Shown here piece by piece: positions 1-7,658 of a stretch of DNA of 18,165 bases. Under the pieces are notes generated by a model, which made no database searches, was not told the origin of the DNA, and was given only the letters and a program-made list of their open reading frames with translations. The first letter of the stretch is position 1, and each line of letters starts with the position of its first letter. Where the stretch lies: the NCBI GenBank assembly GCA_937907215.1, contig CALESG010000149.1, forward strand, positions 1 to 18,165, read 5' to 3'. Origin of the DNA: an uncultured Ruminococcus sp. GTDB lineage: Bacteria > Bacillota > Clostridia > Oscillospirales > Ruminococcaceae. Both the position numbers and the translations under genes were made by a program.

Positions 1-2
1 TA

Positions 3-1574
3 GAGAGAGCATACACCAGGCTTGGAAAATCACGCTGTGAATTAAGCGGGCTTGAGTTGTCACAAAAGTTCTTTTATGCTTTTGGCGAACCTATGCTGAA
101 AAAGAATTTTTCTTCTATTTTGCCGGAGATTTCTATTGGACTTGCAGGTGAGGGTTCTGAATGTTTGGGATATGATGATGAATTTTCACATGACCATGAT
201 TTTGGTGCAGGATTTTGTATATGGGTGCCGGATGATATGTCTGATGAAGTGGTAGAAAAGCTTAAAAAAGCGTATGAATTGCTGCCTAAGGTTTATTGTG
301 GAATAAGAAGAATTGAAACTAAAAATTCTAAAGGCAGAGTTGGAGTATGCAGAATAGGTGATTTCTTTGAGCGTCTTTTGGGAATGAGAAGAATACCTGA
401 TACAGAAGAAGAGTGGCTTAGTATTGATGAGTCTATGCTTGCAGCTGCATGCAGTGGAATGATGTTTGAACCTTATGGTGGTGAAATGGAATCGTATCGC
501 AGTAAGCTTGGCAATAATTACCCCAAACCTGTAAAGCTAAGGCGGCTTGCCCAGCAGACTGCATTGATGGCACAGAGCGGTCAGTACAATTATATTCGTA
601 TGAGAAAACGTGGAGATTTTGCAACTGCCCAGATTTATTTATCAAAGTTTTGTTTATCTGCTATGCGTGCCGCTCATTTATTAAATAATGTTTATGCACC
701 ATATGAAAAATGGATTTTCAAAAGTACAGAAGATCTTGATGGATTTAAAGAATATGCAGATAAAATAAAGGCTCTGCTCACTTGTCAGGGGATTATGACA
801 AGTGAATTTGATGAGAATGAAGATAAGGTGTGTGTGTTGATTCAGGAAATATGTTCTGAAATTGCAAATAAAATATCAAAGGAGATGCCTATAGAAAATA
901 TGGATGATAATGTATATCTTAATGATACAGCAGAAGCTCTTGCAAAAAGGGCTTTTGAAATTGAAAAGCATGAATGTCTTGAAAAACGTATTGTAGAGCT
1001 TGAATGGCAGGCATTTGATAAGGTTCAGAATATAGGCGGAAGAGCGTCATGCCAAGACAATTGGGAAACATTTTCAATAATGCGCAGCAGTCAATATCGT
1101 ACATGGCAGACAGAGCTTTTGGAAAAATGGACAGATGAATTTGAAACTGCATATAAAAATGGAAGAAATCTTATAATGGAAAAATATGCACGTATGATGG
1201 AAAGTACTGATCCTGAAAAATATGAAGAGTTAAAAAAAGAACTGCCTGAAATTTCCGACGAATTTATAAAAATGCGTGAAGCAATAGTAAGTATTCAGGT
1301 TTCGTGGATGGAAAAATTTGCTGAAAATTATCCTGTTCTTGCATCTGATGCAAGAACGATACATACTAAAGATGATACAATTTTTTCGACTTCATATGAA
1401 ACATATCTTAGAGGAGAGCTTACAACATATTCTTCCGATATGCTTTATTTGTACGGCAGATGGATAGTGGAGCTTTATAAAAGCGGAAAAAATCTTGCTT
1501 ATATGATTATGGAAGAAACAGTCCATGCCTATGGTTACAAGTCGCTTGATGAAGCGGAAGAAAATGCTGGTTAA
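3..1574 (+). CDS. DUF4037–DUF4125 domain protein, 5' end probably outside window
   Basis: The protein joins an N-terminal nucleotidyltransferase-like DUF4037 region to a C-terminal DUF4125 region. DUF4037 is shown near the N-terminus by GEGSECLGYDDEFSHDHDFG, an acidic cluster typical of nucleotidyltransferase folds. DUF4125 covers roughly the last 190 residues and contains IGGRASCQDNW and LIMEKYARMMEST. Neither domain has an established biochemical role that I know of. The first possible start inside the window is a TTG at 57, but it has no Shine-Dalgarno site. The frame stays open to base 3, and the residues before the TTG (LSGLE) resemble the usual conserved beginning of the family, so the true start is probably upstream. 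The gene ends at a TAA about 70 bases before the next gene. Family assignment is from recognised motifs; function is unknown. Confidence 0.8.
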   Translation, partial: ERAYTRLGKSRCELSGLELSQKFFYAFGEPMLKKNFSSILPEISIGLAGEGSECLGYDDEFSHDHDFGAGFCIWVPDDMSDEVVEKLKKAYELLPKVYCGIRRIETKNSKGRVGVCRIGDFFERLLGMRRIPDTEEEWLSIDESMLAAACSGMMFEPYGGEMESYRSKLGNNYPKPVKLRRLAQQTALMAQSGQYNYIRMRKRGDFATAQIYLSKFCLSAMRAAHLLNNVYAPYEKWIFKSTEDLDGFKEYADKIKALLTCQGIMTSEFDENEDKVCVLIQEICSEIANKISKEMPIENMDDNVYLNDTAEALAKRAFEIEKHECLEKRIVELEWQAFDKVQNIGGRASCQDNWETFSIMRSSQYRTWQTELLEKWTDEFETAYKNGRNLIMEKYARMMESTDPEKYEELKKELPEISDEFIKMREAIVSIQVSWMEKFAENYPVLASDARTIHTKDDTIFSTSYETYLRGELTTYSSDMLYLYGRWIVELYKSGKNLAYMIMEETVHAYGYKSLDEAEENAG

Positions 1575-1645
1575 AAATATTAGAACAAGTTTTAATATGT
1601 CATAAAAAAAGGCATTCTGCATATACTTTTTTGAGGTGATGCGTT

Positions 1646-2194
1646 ATGTCAAAGTGCAGATTTTTCTGGCTTATAAATTTTTTATGGGTATCTATTATAG
1701 GTACTTTGCTTCATTTTGTGTTTGAATGGTCAGGAGAAAATTCATTTGTTGGATTATTTTCTCCTGTAAATGAAAGCATATGGGAGCATATGAAGCTTTT
1801 GTTCTTTCCGGCAGCTGTTTTGGCTTTATTTCTTTATCCATTTTTCAGAAGAGAATATCCTGCATTTTTGACCTGCTGTTCATTTGCAATATTGTCTGCA
1901 ATGGTGATGCAGACATCGACTTATTATATTTATAGTGGTATTATTGGAAAAGATATACCAATTGTAAATATTATGCTGTTTTATTTATGTGCTGCTTTGG
2001 ACAGCAGTATTTTATGTGCTTTGTTGAAAAAGCTTTCAAAAGAAGGCAGCCTTTGGGGATTGGCAATATTTTGCGGTATTTCTATATGTTTTTTTTATTT
2101 TACAAAAAATCCGCCTGATCTCGGAGTATTTTATGATCCGCTTGAGAATATAAGCTCTTATATTGCAAATTCCTATCACACAATTTTCATTTAA
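1646..2194 (+). CDS. DUF6512-like integral membrane protein
   Basis: A 182-residue, very hydrophobic protein with about five membrane segments. Near the N-terminus it carries the block LFSPVNESIWEHMKLLFFP preceded by HFVFEWSG, which I recognise as the signature of DUF6512 membrane proteins. No enzymatic or transport residues can be named. Translation starts at an ATG preceded by GAGGTGATG at 1633-1641, with good spacing. The gene lies 71 bases after the DUF4037/DUF4125 gene and is read in the same direction, and I see no clear terminator between them, so co-transcription is possible. Length is in the range expected for the family. Function is unknown. Confidence 0.7.
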   Translation: MSKCRFFWLINFLWVSIIGTLLHFVFEWSGENSFVGLFSPVNESIWEHMKLLFFPAAVLALFLYPFFRREYPAFLTCCSFAILSAMVMQTSTYYIYSGIIGKDIPIVNIMLFYLCAALDSSILCALLKKLSKEGSLWGLAIFCGISICFFYFTKNPPDLGVFYDPLENISSYIANSYHTIFI

Positions 2195-2220
2195 CTAATA
2201 TGACTTTTTTAGGATTTTCA

Positions 2221-2249
2221 TTGCTTTTTTTCTTGCTTTATATTATAAT
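2221..2249 (+). promoter_or_regulatory. Upstream ftsH promoter (P1)
   Basis: TTGCTT at 2221-2226 and TATAAT at 2244-2249 are separated by 17 bases. It lies about 70 bases upstream of the ftsH start and fits a SigA-type promoter. Confidence 0.6.
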
Positions 2250-2267
2250 TATAATTGTAAAGGAGTA

Positions 2268-2295
2268 TTGCAAACTCTGCATACTGCTTTATAAT
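2268..2295 (+). promoter_or_regulatory. Proximal ftsH promoter (P2)
   Basis: TTGCAA at 2268-2273 and TATAAT at 2290-2295 are separated by 16 bases, only 25 bases before the ftsH ATG. Together with P1 it suggests tandem control of ftsH. The untranslated region between the two promoters can form a small imperfect hairpin (GTATTGCA with TGCATAC). Confidence 0.45.
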
Positions 2296-2320
2296 AAATT
2301 TAAATTGTAGGAGAATAAAA

Positions 2321-4132
2321 ATGGAAGAAATGAAACCTAATAAGAAACCTTACATATGGTATTGGGTGATTGCTATTATTGTATTCATTATACTCAATTT
2401 GTTTGTGTTTCCGAATTTTCTGCAAAAGCCTGTTACAGAAGTAGGTTATGATACTCTTATGGAGATGGCAGAAGATCAAAAAATCGGTTCTGTAAATATT
2501 GATTCCAGTAAAATTACATTCACCAATAAAGATGAAACTGAATATTTTAAGACTGGTATAATGGAAGACCCATGGCTTGTAGACAGATTATATAAATCTG
2601 GTGCAGAATTTAAAACAGAAATAAACACCGGAACATCTCCGCTTGCTTATATTCTTGTAAGTTATGTTTTACCGCTTGTTTTGATAATACTTTTATTTAA
2701 GTTTATGACAAGCAAGATGAAAGGCAAGATCGGCGGAAACTCGATGACATTCGGCATGGGCAAAAGCAATGCAAAGGTTTATGTAAAATCAACTGCCGGT
2801 ATCAAATTCAAAGATGTTGCCGGTGAAGAAGAAGCTAAAGAGCTTTTGATGGAAATTGTTGATTTTTTGCACAATCCGGCAAAATATAAGGAAATAGGTG
2901 CTTCTATGCCTAAGGGTGCGCTTTTAGTAGGACCTCCGGGTACAGGTAAAACACTTCTTGCAAAAGCTGTAGCAGGCGAAGCGGATGTTCCTTTCTTCTC
3001 AATTTCAGGTTCTGATTTTGTTGAAATGTTTGTTGGTATGGGTGCTGCTAAGGTTCGTGATCTTTTTAAACAAGCTAATGATAAAGCACCGTGTATTGTT
3101 TTTATTGATGAAATTGATGCTATAGGTAAAAAACGTGACAGCGGAGCTATGGGCGGTAATGATGAACGTGAGCAGACACTGAATCAGCTGCTTACCGAAA
3201 TGGATGGTTTCGATGGTTCAAAGGGCGTTGTTATTCTTGCAGCTACAAACAGACCGGAATCGCTTGACCCGGCACTTTTAAGACCGGGACGTTTTGATAG
3301 ACGTATTCCTGTTGAGCTGCCTGATTTACAAGGACGTATAGATATTCTTAAAGTTCATGCAAAGAAAATAAAGATCTCTCCAAATGTAGATTTTCCGGCT
3401 ATTGCAAGAACGGCAGCCGGTGCGTCCGGTGCGGAGCTTGCCAATATTATAAATGAAGCAGCTCTTAGAGCAGTTCGTATGGGCAGAAAATCAGCTACTC
3501 AGGAAGATATGATCGAAAGCGTTGAAGTAGTAATTGCCGGTTATCAGAAGAAAAATCGTGTTCTTTCAAACAAAGAAAAACTTACTGTTGCTTATCACGA
3601 AGTTGGTCACGCACTTGTTGCGGCTTTACAGACTCATTCTGCTCCGGTACAAAAAATAACTATTATTCCACGTACATCAGGTGCTTTGGGCTATACAATG
3701 CAGGTTGAAGAGGGAGAACATTTCCTGATGACAAAAACTGAGCTTGAAAATAAGATCTCCACATTTACAGGCGGAAGAGCAGCCGAAGAATTGATATTTA
3801 ATGAAATTTCAACCGGTGCATCCAATGATATTGAACAGGCTACAAAGCTTGCAAGAGCTATGATAAGCCGTTATGGTATGAATGATGAATTTGGAATGGT
3901 CGCTATGGAATCAGTTGGAAATCAATATTTAGGCGGTGATTCAAGTCTTGCTTGCTCAAATGAAACTTTGACAAAAATTGATGAAAAGGTCGTTGCACTG
4001 GTAGGCAAACAGTATGATAAGGCTAAAGAATTGCTTGAGTCTAATCTTCCTAAGCTGCATGAAATAGCAAAGTATCTTTATGAAAACGAAACTATTACAG
4101 GTGAAGAGTTTATGAATATTTTAAACGCATAA
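2321..4132 (+). CDS. ftsH: ATP-dependent zinc metalloprotease FtsH
   Basis: Membrane-anchored AAA+ protease that degrades misfolded membrane proteins and short-lived regulators. Two membrane segments lie at about residues 12-32 and 107-127, with the extracytoplasmic segment between them. The AAA module follows with Walker A GPPGTGKT (204-211), Walker B FIDEID (261-266) and the second region of homology (AATNRPESLDPALLRPGRFD). The peptidase motif is HEVGH (426-430) where most relatives have HEAGH; both zinc histidines and the catalytic glutamate are kept. At 603 residues the length is normal, though the charged C-terminal tail is short. The start has AGGAG about 6 bases upstream. It is preceded by two tandem promoters and followed after about 24 bases by an unknown gene in the same direction. 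Confidence 0.97.
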   Translation: MEEMKPNKKPYIWYWVIAIIVFIILNLFVFPNFLQKPVTEVGYDTLMEMAEDQKIGSVNIDSSKITFTNKDETEYFKTGIMEDPWLVDRLYKSGAEFKTEINTGTSPLAYILVSYVLPLVLIILLFKFMTSKMKGKIGGNSMTFGMGKSNAKVYVKSTAGIKFKDVAGEEEAKELLMEIVDFLHNPAKYKEIGASMPKGALLVGPPGTGKTLLAKAVAGEADVPFFSISGSDFVEMFVGMGAAKVRDLFKQANDKAPCIVFIDEIDAIGKKRDSGAMGGNDEREQTLNQLLTEMDGFDGSKGVVILAATNRPESLDPALLRPGRFDRRIPVELPDLQGRIDILKVHAKKIKISPNVDFPAIARTAAGASGAELANIINEAALRAVRMGRKSATQEDMIESVEVVIAGYQKKNRVLSNKEKLTVAYHEVGHALVAALQTHSAPVQKITIIPRTSGALGYTMQVEEGEHFLMTKTELENKISTFTGGRAAEELIFNEISTGASNDIEQATKLARAMISRYGMNDEFGMVAMESVGNQYLGGDSSLACSNETLTKIDEKVVALVGKQYDKAKELLESNLPKLHEIAKYLYENETITGEEFMNILNA

Positions 4133-4156
4133 ATATAAAGTAAAGGAGAAATTAAA

Positions 4157-4504
4157 GTGGAAAATAAAATGGCAATAATAACAAAGCGTGCTTACAATGC
4201 AAAGCATATAGGTACGGCACAGTTTTCAGTTGATTGTTATGACGATAAGGACAGCGGTCTGCGTTTATTCTATGGAGATGAGGATGATCATGTACTTGAC
4301 CGTATGGAGTGTTTTCGTATTGTTACACTTGATGAAGCTGTTGATATTTTACCGGAGCTTAAAAATATAATTTATAATAATGATAAACATACCTATTATC
4401 ATTTTAATGGTGATGGAAGCTTTTATGAAAATGATTCATTTGAAGCAAAAGACGTTTCTGAAACAGATCCGTTTTTAAATGCATTTATGAAGCAAGACAA
4501 ATAA
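4157..4504 (+). CDS. Hypothetical small acidic protein
   Basis: I do not recognise this 115-residue protein. It has no membrane segment or signal peptide and is rich in Asp and Glu (for example FYGDEDDHVLD). It starts at a GTG with AAAGGAG 8 bases upstream, a strong ribosome site that supports this start over the internal ATG at residue 5. It follows ftsH by 24 bases with no terminator between, so it is probably co-transcribed with ftsH. Codon use looks like that of its neighbours. It is likely a soluble cytoplasmic protein of unknown role. Confidence 0.75.
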   Translation: MENKMAIITKRAYNAKHIGTAQFSVDCYDDKDSGLRLFYGDEDDHVLDRMECFRIVTLDEAVDILPELKNIIYNNDKHTYYHFNGDGSFYENDSFEAKDVSETDPFLNAFMKQDK

Positions 4505-4544
4505 GATCATATTTTATTCGGCTTTTTCTCAGAGGAGGATTCTT

Positions 4545-4739
4545 ATTTCTGGTAATGCACAAAAGCTTGTGCAGTCAGCTGCATTTCTTACAGCAGCTGC
4601 AGCAGCTTACAATAATAGTATAAATTTAAAGGCAAAAAGATATTATGATAATCATCATGATATAAAAAATTTAAGGAGGATGTATTATGAAGTACAATTT
4701 CACACCAAAGGGTGTTTGCTCAAGGCAGATCGATATTGA
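4545..4739 (+). CDS. Possible small ORF starting at ATT, overlapping the TSCPD gene
   Basis: The sequence AGAGGAGG at 4531-4538 is a near-perfect Shine-Dalgarno site, but the codon at the right distance (4545, 6 bases on) is ATT, not ATG, GTG or TTG. Reading from it gives 64 residues: an alanine-rich segment (LVQSAAFLTAAAAAYNNS), then a basic and histidine-containing stretch, then about 52 bases of overlap with the downstream TSCPD gene in another frame. Codon choice in the first 45 codons looks like real coding sequence. Either this is a rare ATT-initiated gene (precedent: infC in E. coli uses AUU), a gene whose ATG has mutated, or a decayed remnant. The only nearby ATG (4555) is 16 bases from the SD and gives 22 residues. 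Low confidence. Confidence 0.35.
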   Translation: MSGNAQKLVQSAAFLTAAAAAYNNSINLKAKRYYDNHHDIKNLRRMYYEVQFHTKGCLLKADRY

Positions 4740-4929
4740 AACAGAAGGTGGAAAAATCATTGATGTTAAATTTACCGGCGGCTGTAATGGCAATTTAAAA
4801 GGCATATCGGCTCTTGTAAAGGGAATGGATATTGAAGAAGCTATATCAAAGCTTGAAAATATTCATTGCGGCATGAAGAATACATCATGTCCCGACCAAC
4901 TTGCAAAGGCACTTAAGCAAACACTTTAA
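4687..4929 (+). CDS. TSCPD domain protein (TIGR03905 family)
   Basis: An 80-residue protein matching the short TIGR03905 TSCPD family by FTGGCNGNLKGISALVKGM and by the terminal cysteine motif NTSCPDQLAKAL. The TSCPD domain also occurs at the C-terminus of some class II ribonucleotide reductases, where conserved cysteines are thought to bind metal or take part in redox chemistry. The stand-alone family has no firm function. Cysteines at the start (GVCSRQ) and in GGCNGN, HCGM and SCPD are present. AAGGAGG at 4673-4679 gives a strong ribosome site. A strong terminator follows 20 bases after the stop, so this ends the ftsH-side transcription unit. Confidence 0.85.
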   Translation: MKYNFTPKGVCSRQIDIETEGGKIIDVKFTGGCNGNLKGISALVKGMDIEEAISKLENIHCGMKNTSCPDQLAKALKQTL

Positions 4930-4949
4930 AAATTAAAAAACAAACACAG

Positions 4950-4986
4950 GCAAGCAGTTGAGTAAAATCAGCTGCTTGCTTTTTTT
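4950..4986 (+). terminator. Intrinsic terminator after the TSCPD gene
   Basis: GCAAGCAGTTGA at 4950-4961 pairs with TCAGCTGCTTGC at 4968-4979 (12 bp with one G·U) around a 6-base loop, followed by seven T. It separates the chromosomal genes from the phage-derived block. Confidence 0.92.
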
Positions 4987-5025
4987 AATTAAAAATTTGT
5001 CTATAAGCTGTAATGTAAATGTTTT

Positions 5026-5058
5026 TCAAGTTTAATATAAACTTTATATTAAACTTGA
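5026..5058. repeat. Perfect 16-bp-arm palindrome upstream of phage tail genes
   Basis: TCAAGTTTAATATAAA (5026-5041) is followed by one C and then its exact reverse complement (5043-5058). No T-run follows on either strand, so it does not look like a terminator. A further half-site TTCAAGTTT occurs at 5068-5076. It lies about 105 bases before the first phage gene and could be an operator for a dimeric repressor or a recombination or cruciform site. No function is proven. Confidence 0.7.
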
Positions 5059-5163
5059 AGAAAAAGGTTCAAGTTTTTTAAAGACGGGCTTATTTATGAA
5101 GGGCAGTAAAAAAACTGTTTTATTTTCGGTTTTGCCTTTACATTTTTAATCAGGAGTGATTTA

Positions 5164-6240
5164 ATGATAAAACTTACAGCAGAAAGAAAATTTATTGACA
5201 CAAAGGAGATCAAATATCTGCTTACACAAGGCGAAAAAAATGCAGATATGATTCAGATTGTTATAGGTGCTGGAAATAATGATGTTGATATTTCAGGTTG
5301 TTCATTTACAATGCGTACTGTAGCATCTGAGGGAAGCATGACTGAAACAGTTCTTTCAAAATTAGTAGTTGAAGGCAACATCAATCTTATATGGATAGTA
5401 CCCGATACTGCGACCGCTATTGCAGGTATGTTAAGACTGGAACTTGTTGGCGTAAAAAATGATGAGGTGATAATAAAATTTAAGATGCCGCCTATATACG
5501 TCAAAGAGGCTGTTATGGGCAGCAATGTTCCATTGCCTGATATAATGGATGAAAATCTGGATCAGATGCATAAGCTCCTTGAAGAAATGAGAGATATAGC
5601 AGGAGAATTACCGGAAGGCATAAACATGATTGATGAAATAAAAAACGCAAGAAAAGGTGTTTTTTCTGCCTATACGTACAACACGCTGGGACAAAGACTT
5701 GCGGCTGAATTTAATTCTTGTATTCAAAAAGAGTATTTTGAAAACAGACTCAGCACAGAGATTAGATTAGCGAATAATTCAGGAGTAGGCAGACTTTGGA
5801 GAGATGCTGATGGCGTGGCGATGTACGGTGAAGTTTTCGGCGATTATGAACACAATGAGGCAAGCCGTGAAAACTCTCACGCTGAAGGAGTAAGGACAGT
5901 TGCATCTGCTTATGGAGGTGCTCATGCTGAAGGGAATGATACAAAGGCATCTGGTTTTGCTTCTCATGCAGAGGGATGTTCTAATATTGCATCAGGTCTT
6001 CATAGTCATGCAGAGGGTGAAGACACAGAAGCATCCGGGGAAAATGCCCATTCCGAAGGAGAAGGCACGATCGCTTCAAATGAAAATCAGCATGTACAAG
6101 GCAGGTACAACATAAGAGATGATACAGGAAAATATTCATTTATCATTGGTAACGGAACGAGAAATCGCAGCTCAAACGCCCTAACCCTAGATTGGGACGG
6201 CAATCTTTGTTCAGACAAAGGCAAGTGTTTCCGCTGGTGA
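5164..6240 (+). CDS. Phage baseplate/tail protein, BppU-like N-terminus and HAEG repeats
   Basis: A 358-residue structural protein. The N-terminal 120 residues (MIKLTAERKF, a hydrophobic beta-rich stretch, KMPPIYVKE) resemble the N-terminal domain of BppU-type phage baseplate upper proteins. Residues about 235-325 carry repeats of the form SHAEG-x-x-T-x-ASG, the left-handed beta-roll pattern of YadA-like trimeric adhesin heads that also occurs in phage tail fibres. The protein ends shortly after SNALTLDWDGN, a common end to such heads. It probably forms part of a trimeric host-binding fibre. The start has AGGAGTGAT 4 bases upstream. The next gene begins 9 bases after the stop. The last ten residues (CSDKGKCFRW) look unlike the family, so a truncated C-terminus is possible. 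Confidence 0.75.
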   Translation: MIKLTAERKFIDTKEIKYLLTQGEKNADMIQIVIGAGNNDVDISGCSFTMRTVASEGSMTETVLSKLVVEGNINLIWIVPDTATAIAGMLRLELVGVKNDEVIIKFKMPPIYVKEAVMGSNVPLPDIMDENLDQMHKLLEEMRDIAGELPEGINMIDEIKNARKGVFSAYTYNTLGQRLAAEFNSCIQKEYFENRLSTEIRLANNSGVGRLWRDADGVAMYGEVFGDYEHNEASRENSHAEGVRTVASAYGGAHAEGNDTKASGFASHAEGCSNIASGLHSHAEGEDTEASGENAHSEGEGTIASNENQHVQGRYNIRDDTGKYSFIIGNGTRNRSSNALTLDWDGNLCSDKGKCFRW

Positions 6241-6248
6241 GCGTGGCT

Positions 6249-7088
6249 ATGTTAGAGTTTTTATCAGTTAGAGGACTCACCCACTTTTACAGCAAGCTAA
6301 AGGATTCAATAAACAGGACTATAAGAAAGCTTGACATAGTGGAAACATCGATCGGCATGATCAAAAGCAAAAACCTGCTTAAGAATACAGCAGGAACGAC
6401 CACGCAAAACGGAATAATGTTTACTTATAACGATGACGGCAGTGTTACCTGCAACGGTACTGCAACTGCTGATACAAATTACATATACACCGTTACGTTG
6501 CCGCAAAATGCTTCATTTATATTATCCGGCTGTCCTACAGGTGGCAGTAAGTCTACATATAGTCTTTTTGCTAGGGATACGGCTATATGGTCTATAGTTT
6601 ATTTTGATACAGGAAGCGGCAGAACAGTTAAGACCGGAAATTACACAACATGGCAGGTTGTAATACGTATTTCAAATGGACAAACTGTAAACGACATGAC
6701 ATTTTATCCAATGCTTAGAAATGCTGATATATATGCAGATGATTCAGAGTATGCGCCTTACAGCGATGACTTGCAGACACAGATAAATGAGCTTAATGCA
6801 GATTCGGGATGGACTCGCATGACGATAAGCGGCGGAAACGGTGAGCTATATTACAGAAAGTGTGGCAAAACAGTCGAGCTTAAAGGAAGTGCGTCACCAA
6901 ATTCCGACAATGAATGGACTGTTTGTACGTTGCCTAAAGGCTATCGTCCGTCAACTGCAAGTGTAGATGTAATTGTAATGGGAAACAGTCCGAGAAAGTT
7001 AAGCATTTCCACTCAAGGTGTTGTTACTGTATCAAATGTTACAGCTCATGAAGCAATCAGCCTTCATGCTTATTTTTTGGTTGATTGA
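6249..7088 (+). CDS. Phage tail fibre protein
   Basis: A 279-residue protein if read from the ATG at 6249. This start is preferred because GGTGAG at 6235-6240 overlaps the previous stop at proper distance and because the N-terminus LEFLSVRGLTHFYSKLKD matches that of many clostridial phage tail proteins; an ATG in frame at 6192 overlaps the previous gene. A middle region contains NDDGSVTCNGTATADTNY, typical of beta-sandwich tail domains. The C-terminus (ELYYRKCGKTVELKGSA… LPKGYRPS) resembles receptor-binding tail-tip domains. Its likely role is attachment to a host surface glycan. It lies between the first tail gene and the holin, in the usual tail-to-lysis order. Confidence 0.7.
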   Translation: MLEFLSVRGLTHFYSKLKDSINRTIRKLDIVETSIGMIKSKNLLKNTAGTTTQNGIMFTYNDDGSVTCNGTATADTNYIYTVTLPQNASFILSGCPTGGSKSTYSLFARDTAIWSIVYFDTGSGRTVKTGNYTTWQVVIRISNGQTVNDMTFYPMLRNADIYADDSEYAPYSDDLQTQINELNADSGWTRMTISGGNGELYYRKCGKTVELKGSASPNSDNEWTVCTLPKGYRPSTASVDVIVMGNSPRKLSISTQGVVTVSNVTAHEAISLHAYFLVD

Positions 7089-7106
7089 TGGAGGTGTTGA
7101 AACAAG

Positions 7107-7517
7107 ATGAAAGAAACTTTTTGCATTTCGCTTGGCACGCTTGGCAGCTTTATTGCAAGCTTGTTTGGAGGATTTGATGCCTCAATGGTAACACTGCTTG
7201 TGTTTATGAGCATAGACTATATTACGGGACTTATTGTAGCTGCCGTTAAAAAATCACCAAAGTCAAAAAGCGGTGGACTTTCCAGTAAAGCAGGACTTAA
7301 AGGACTTATAAAAAAATGTGTTATATTTATGCTTGTACTTGTTGCAGTAAGGCTTGACCTTACTCTTGGAACAAAGTATATCAGGGATGCAGTATGCATT
7401 GGCTTTATGGTAAACGAACTTCTGTCTATTATTGAAAATGCCGGTTTACTCGGTGTTCCTATGCCGCTAGCTCTTAAAAATGCGGTAGAACTTTTGCAGA
7501 ATAAAGATCAAAAATAA
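7107..7517 (+). CDS. Phage holin, holin_4 (phi29/Cp-1-like toxin secretion/lysis) family
   Basis: A 136-residue membrane protein that would permeabilise the cytoplasmic membrane to let the endolysin reach the wall. It shows hydrophobic segments at about 8-40, 68-83 and 92-110. The motif MSIDYITGLIVAAVKKSPKSKSGGLSSKAGLKG followed by a hydrophobic helix is the hallmark of phage_holin_4 family members. GGAGGTG at 7090-7096 is a strong ribosome site 10 bases before the ATG, 18 bases after the tail gene. The endolysin gene is not directly adjacent: 434 bases containing two convergent promoters and two hairpins separate them, which is unusual for a holin–lysin pair. Confidence 0.88.
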   Translation: MKETFCISLGTLGSFIASLFGGFDASMVTLLVFMSIDYITGLIVAAVKKSPKSKSGGLSSKAGLKGLIKKCVIFMLVLVAVRLDLTLGTKYIRDAVCIGFMVNELLSIIENAGLLGVPMPLALKNAVELLQNKDQK

Positions 7518-7531
7518 AAAAACGAAAACGC

Positions 7532-7560
7532 TTGACATTTTCGCTGAAATTCGGTATAAT
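7532..7560 (+). promoter_or_regulatory. Consensus promoter of the candidate antitoxin RNA
   Basis: TTGACA at 7532-7537 and TATAAT at 7555-7560 with exactly 17 bases between: a perfect SigA consensus. No plus-strand gene with a ribosome site follows for nearly 400 bases, so its product is an RNA, predicted to start near 7567. Confidence 0.88.
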
Positions 7561-7566
7561 ATATGT

Positions 7567-7658
7567 AAAGAGAGCATACCGATAGGCGGTCGCTCCCATT
7601 GATTGAGTTAAAGAATTAACCGTCTCAAGTGTGGAAGCAAGGGCGGTTAATTCTTTTT
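7567..7658 (+). ncRNA. Candidate antitoxin small RNA (convergent to the minus-strand peptide gene)
   Basis: A predicted RNA of about 90 nt, from the perfect promoter upstream to the hairpin and T-run ending near 7658. It begins AAAGAGAGCATACC, nearly the same as the beginning of the opposing transcript. At 7589-7597 it contains GTCGCTCCC, which can pair over nine consecutive bases (two G·U) with GGGAGUGAU in the opposing mRNA, that is, with its Shine-Dalgarno region. Its 3' part is directly antisense to the end of the peptide gene. If it read through the hairpin, the RNA could instead extend to about 7852 and close with an 11-bp stem (7571-7580 with 7842-7851), forming a single large folded RNA. 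The transcript ends are predicted, not observed. Confidence 0.55.
7610..7658. terminator. Shared hairpin between convergent transcripts
   Basis: AAAGAATTAACCG at 7610-7622 pairs perfectly over 13 bp with CGGTTAATTCTTT at 7644-7656; the loop is 21 bases. On the plus strand it ends in TTTTT, on the minus strand in a weaker TTCTTT. It can terminate both transcripts, and the minus-strand peptide stop codon (7649-7647) lies in the stem. An alternative small hairpin GTTAA-AGAA-TTAAC (7606-7619) would compete with it. Confidence 0.65.

Noticed and set aside
5096..5149. A 17-codon ORF (MKGSKKTVLF…) upstream of the first tail gene
   Set aside because: No ribosome site, very short, and no support beyond chance.
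6192..6248. Upstream ATG for the second tail gene at 6192
   Set aside because: It overlaps the previous gene by about 50 bases with no ribosome site, and the extra residues do not resemble tail proteins. The ATG at 6249 has an SD and a family-like N-terminus.
6180..6260. Frameshift joining the two tail genes into one
   Set aside because: The second gene has its own ribosome site and a typical N-terminus, so two genes explain the data. A lost C-terminus of the first remains possible.
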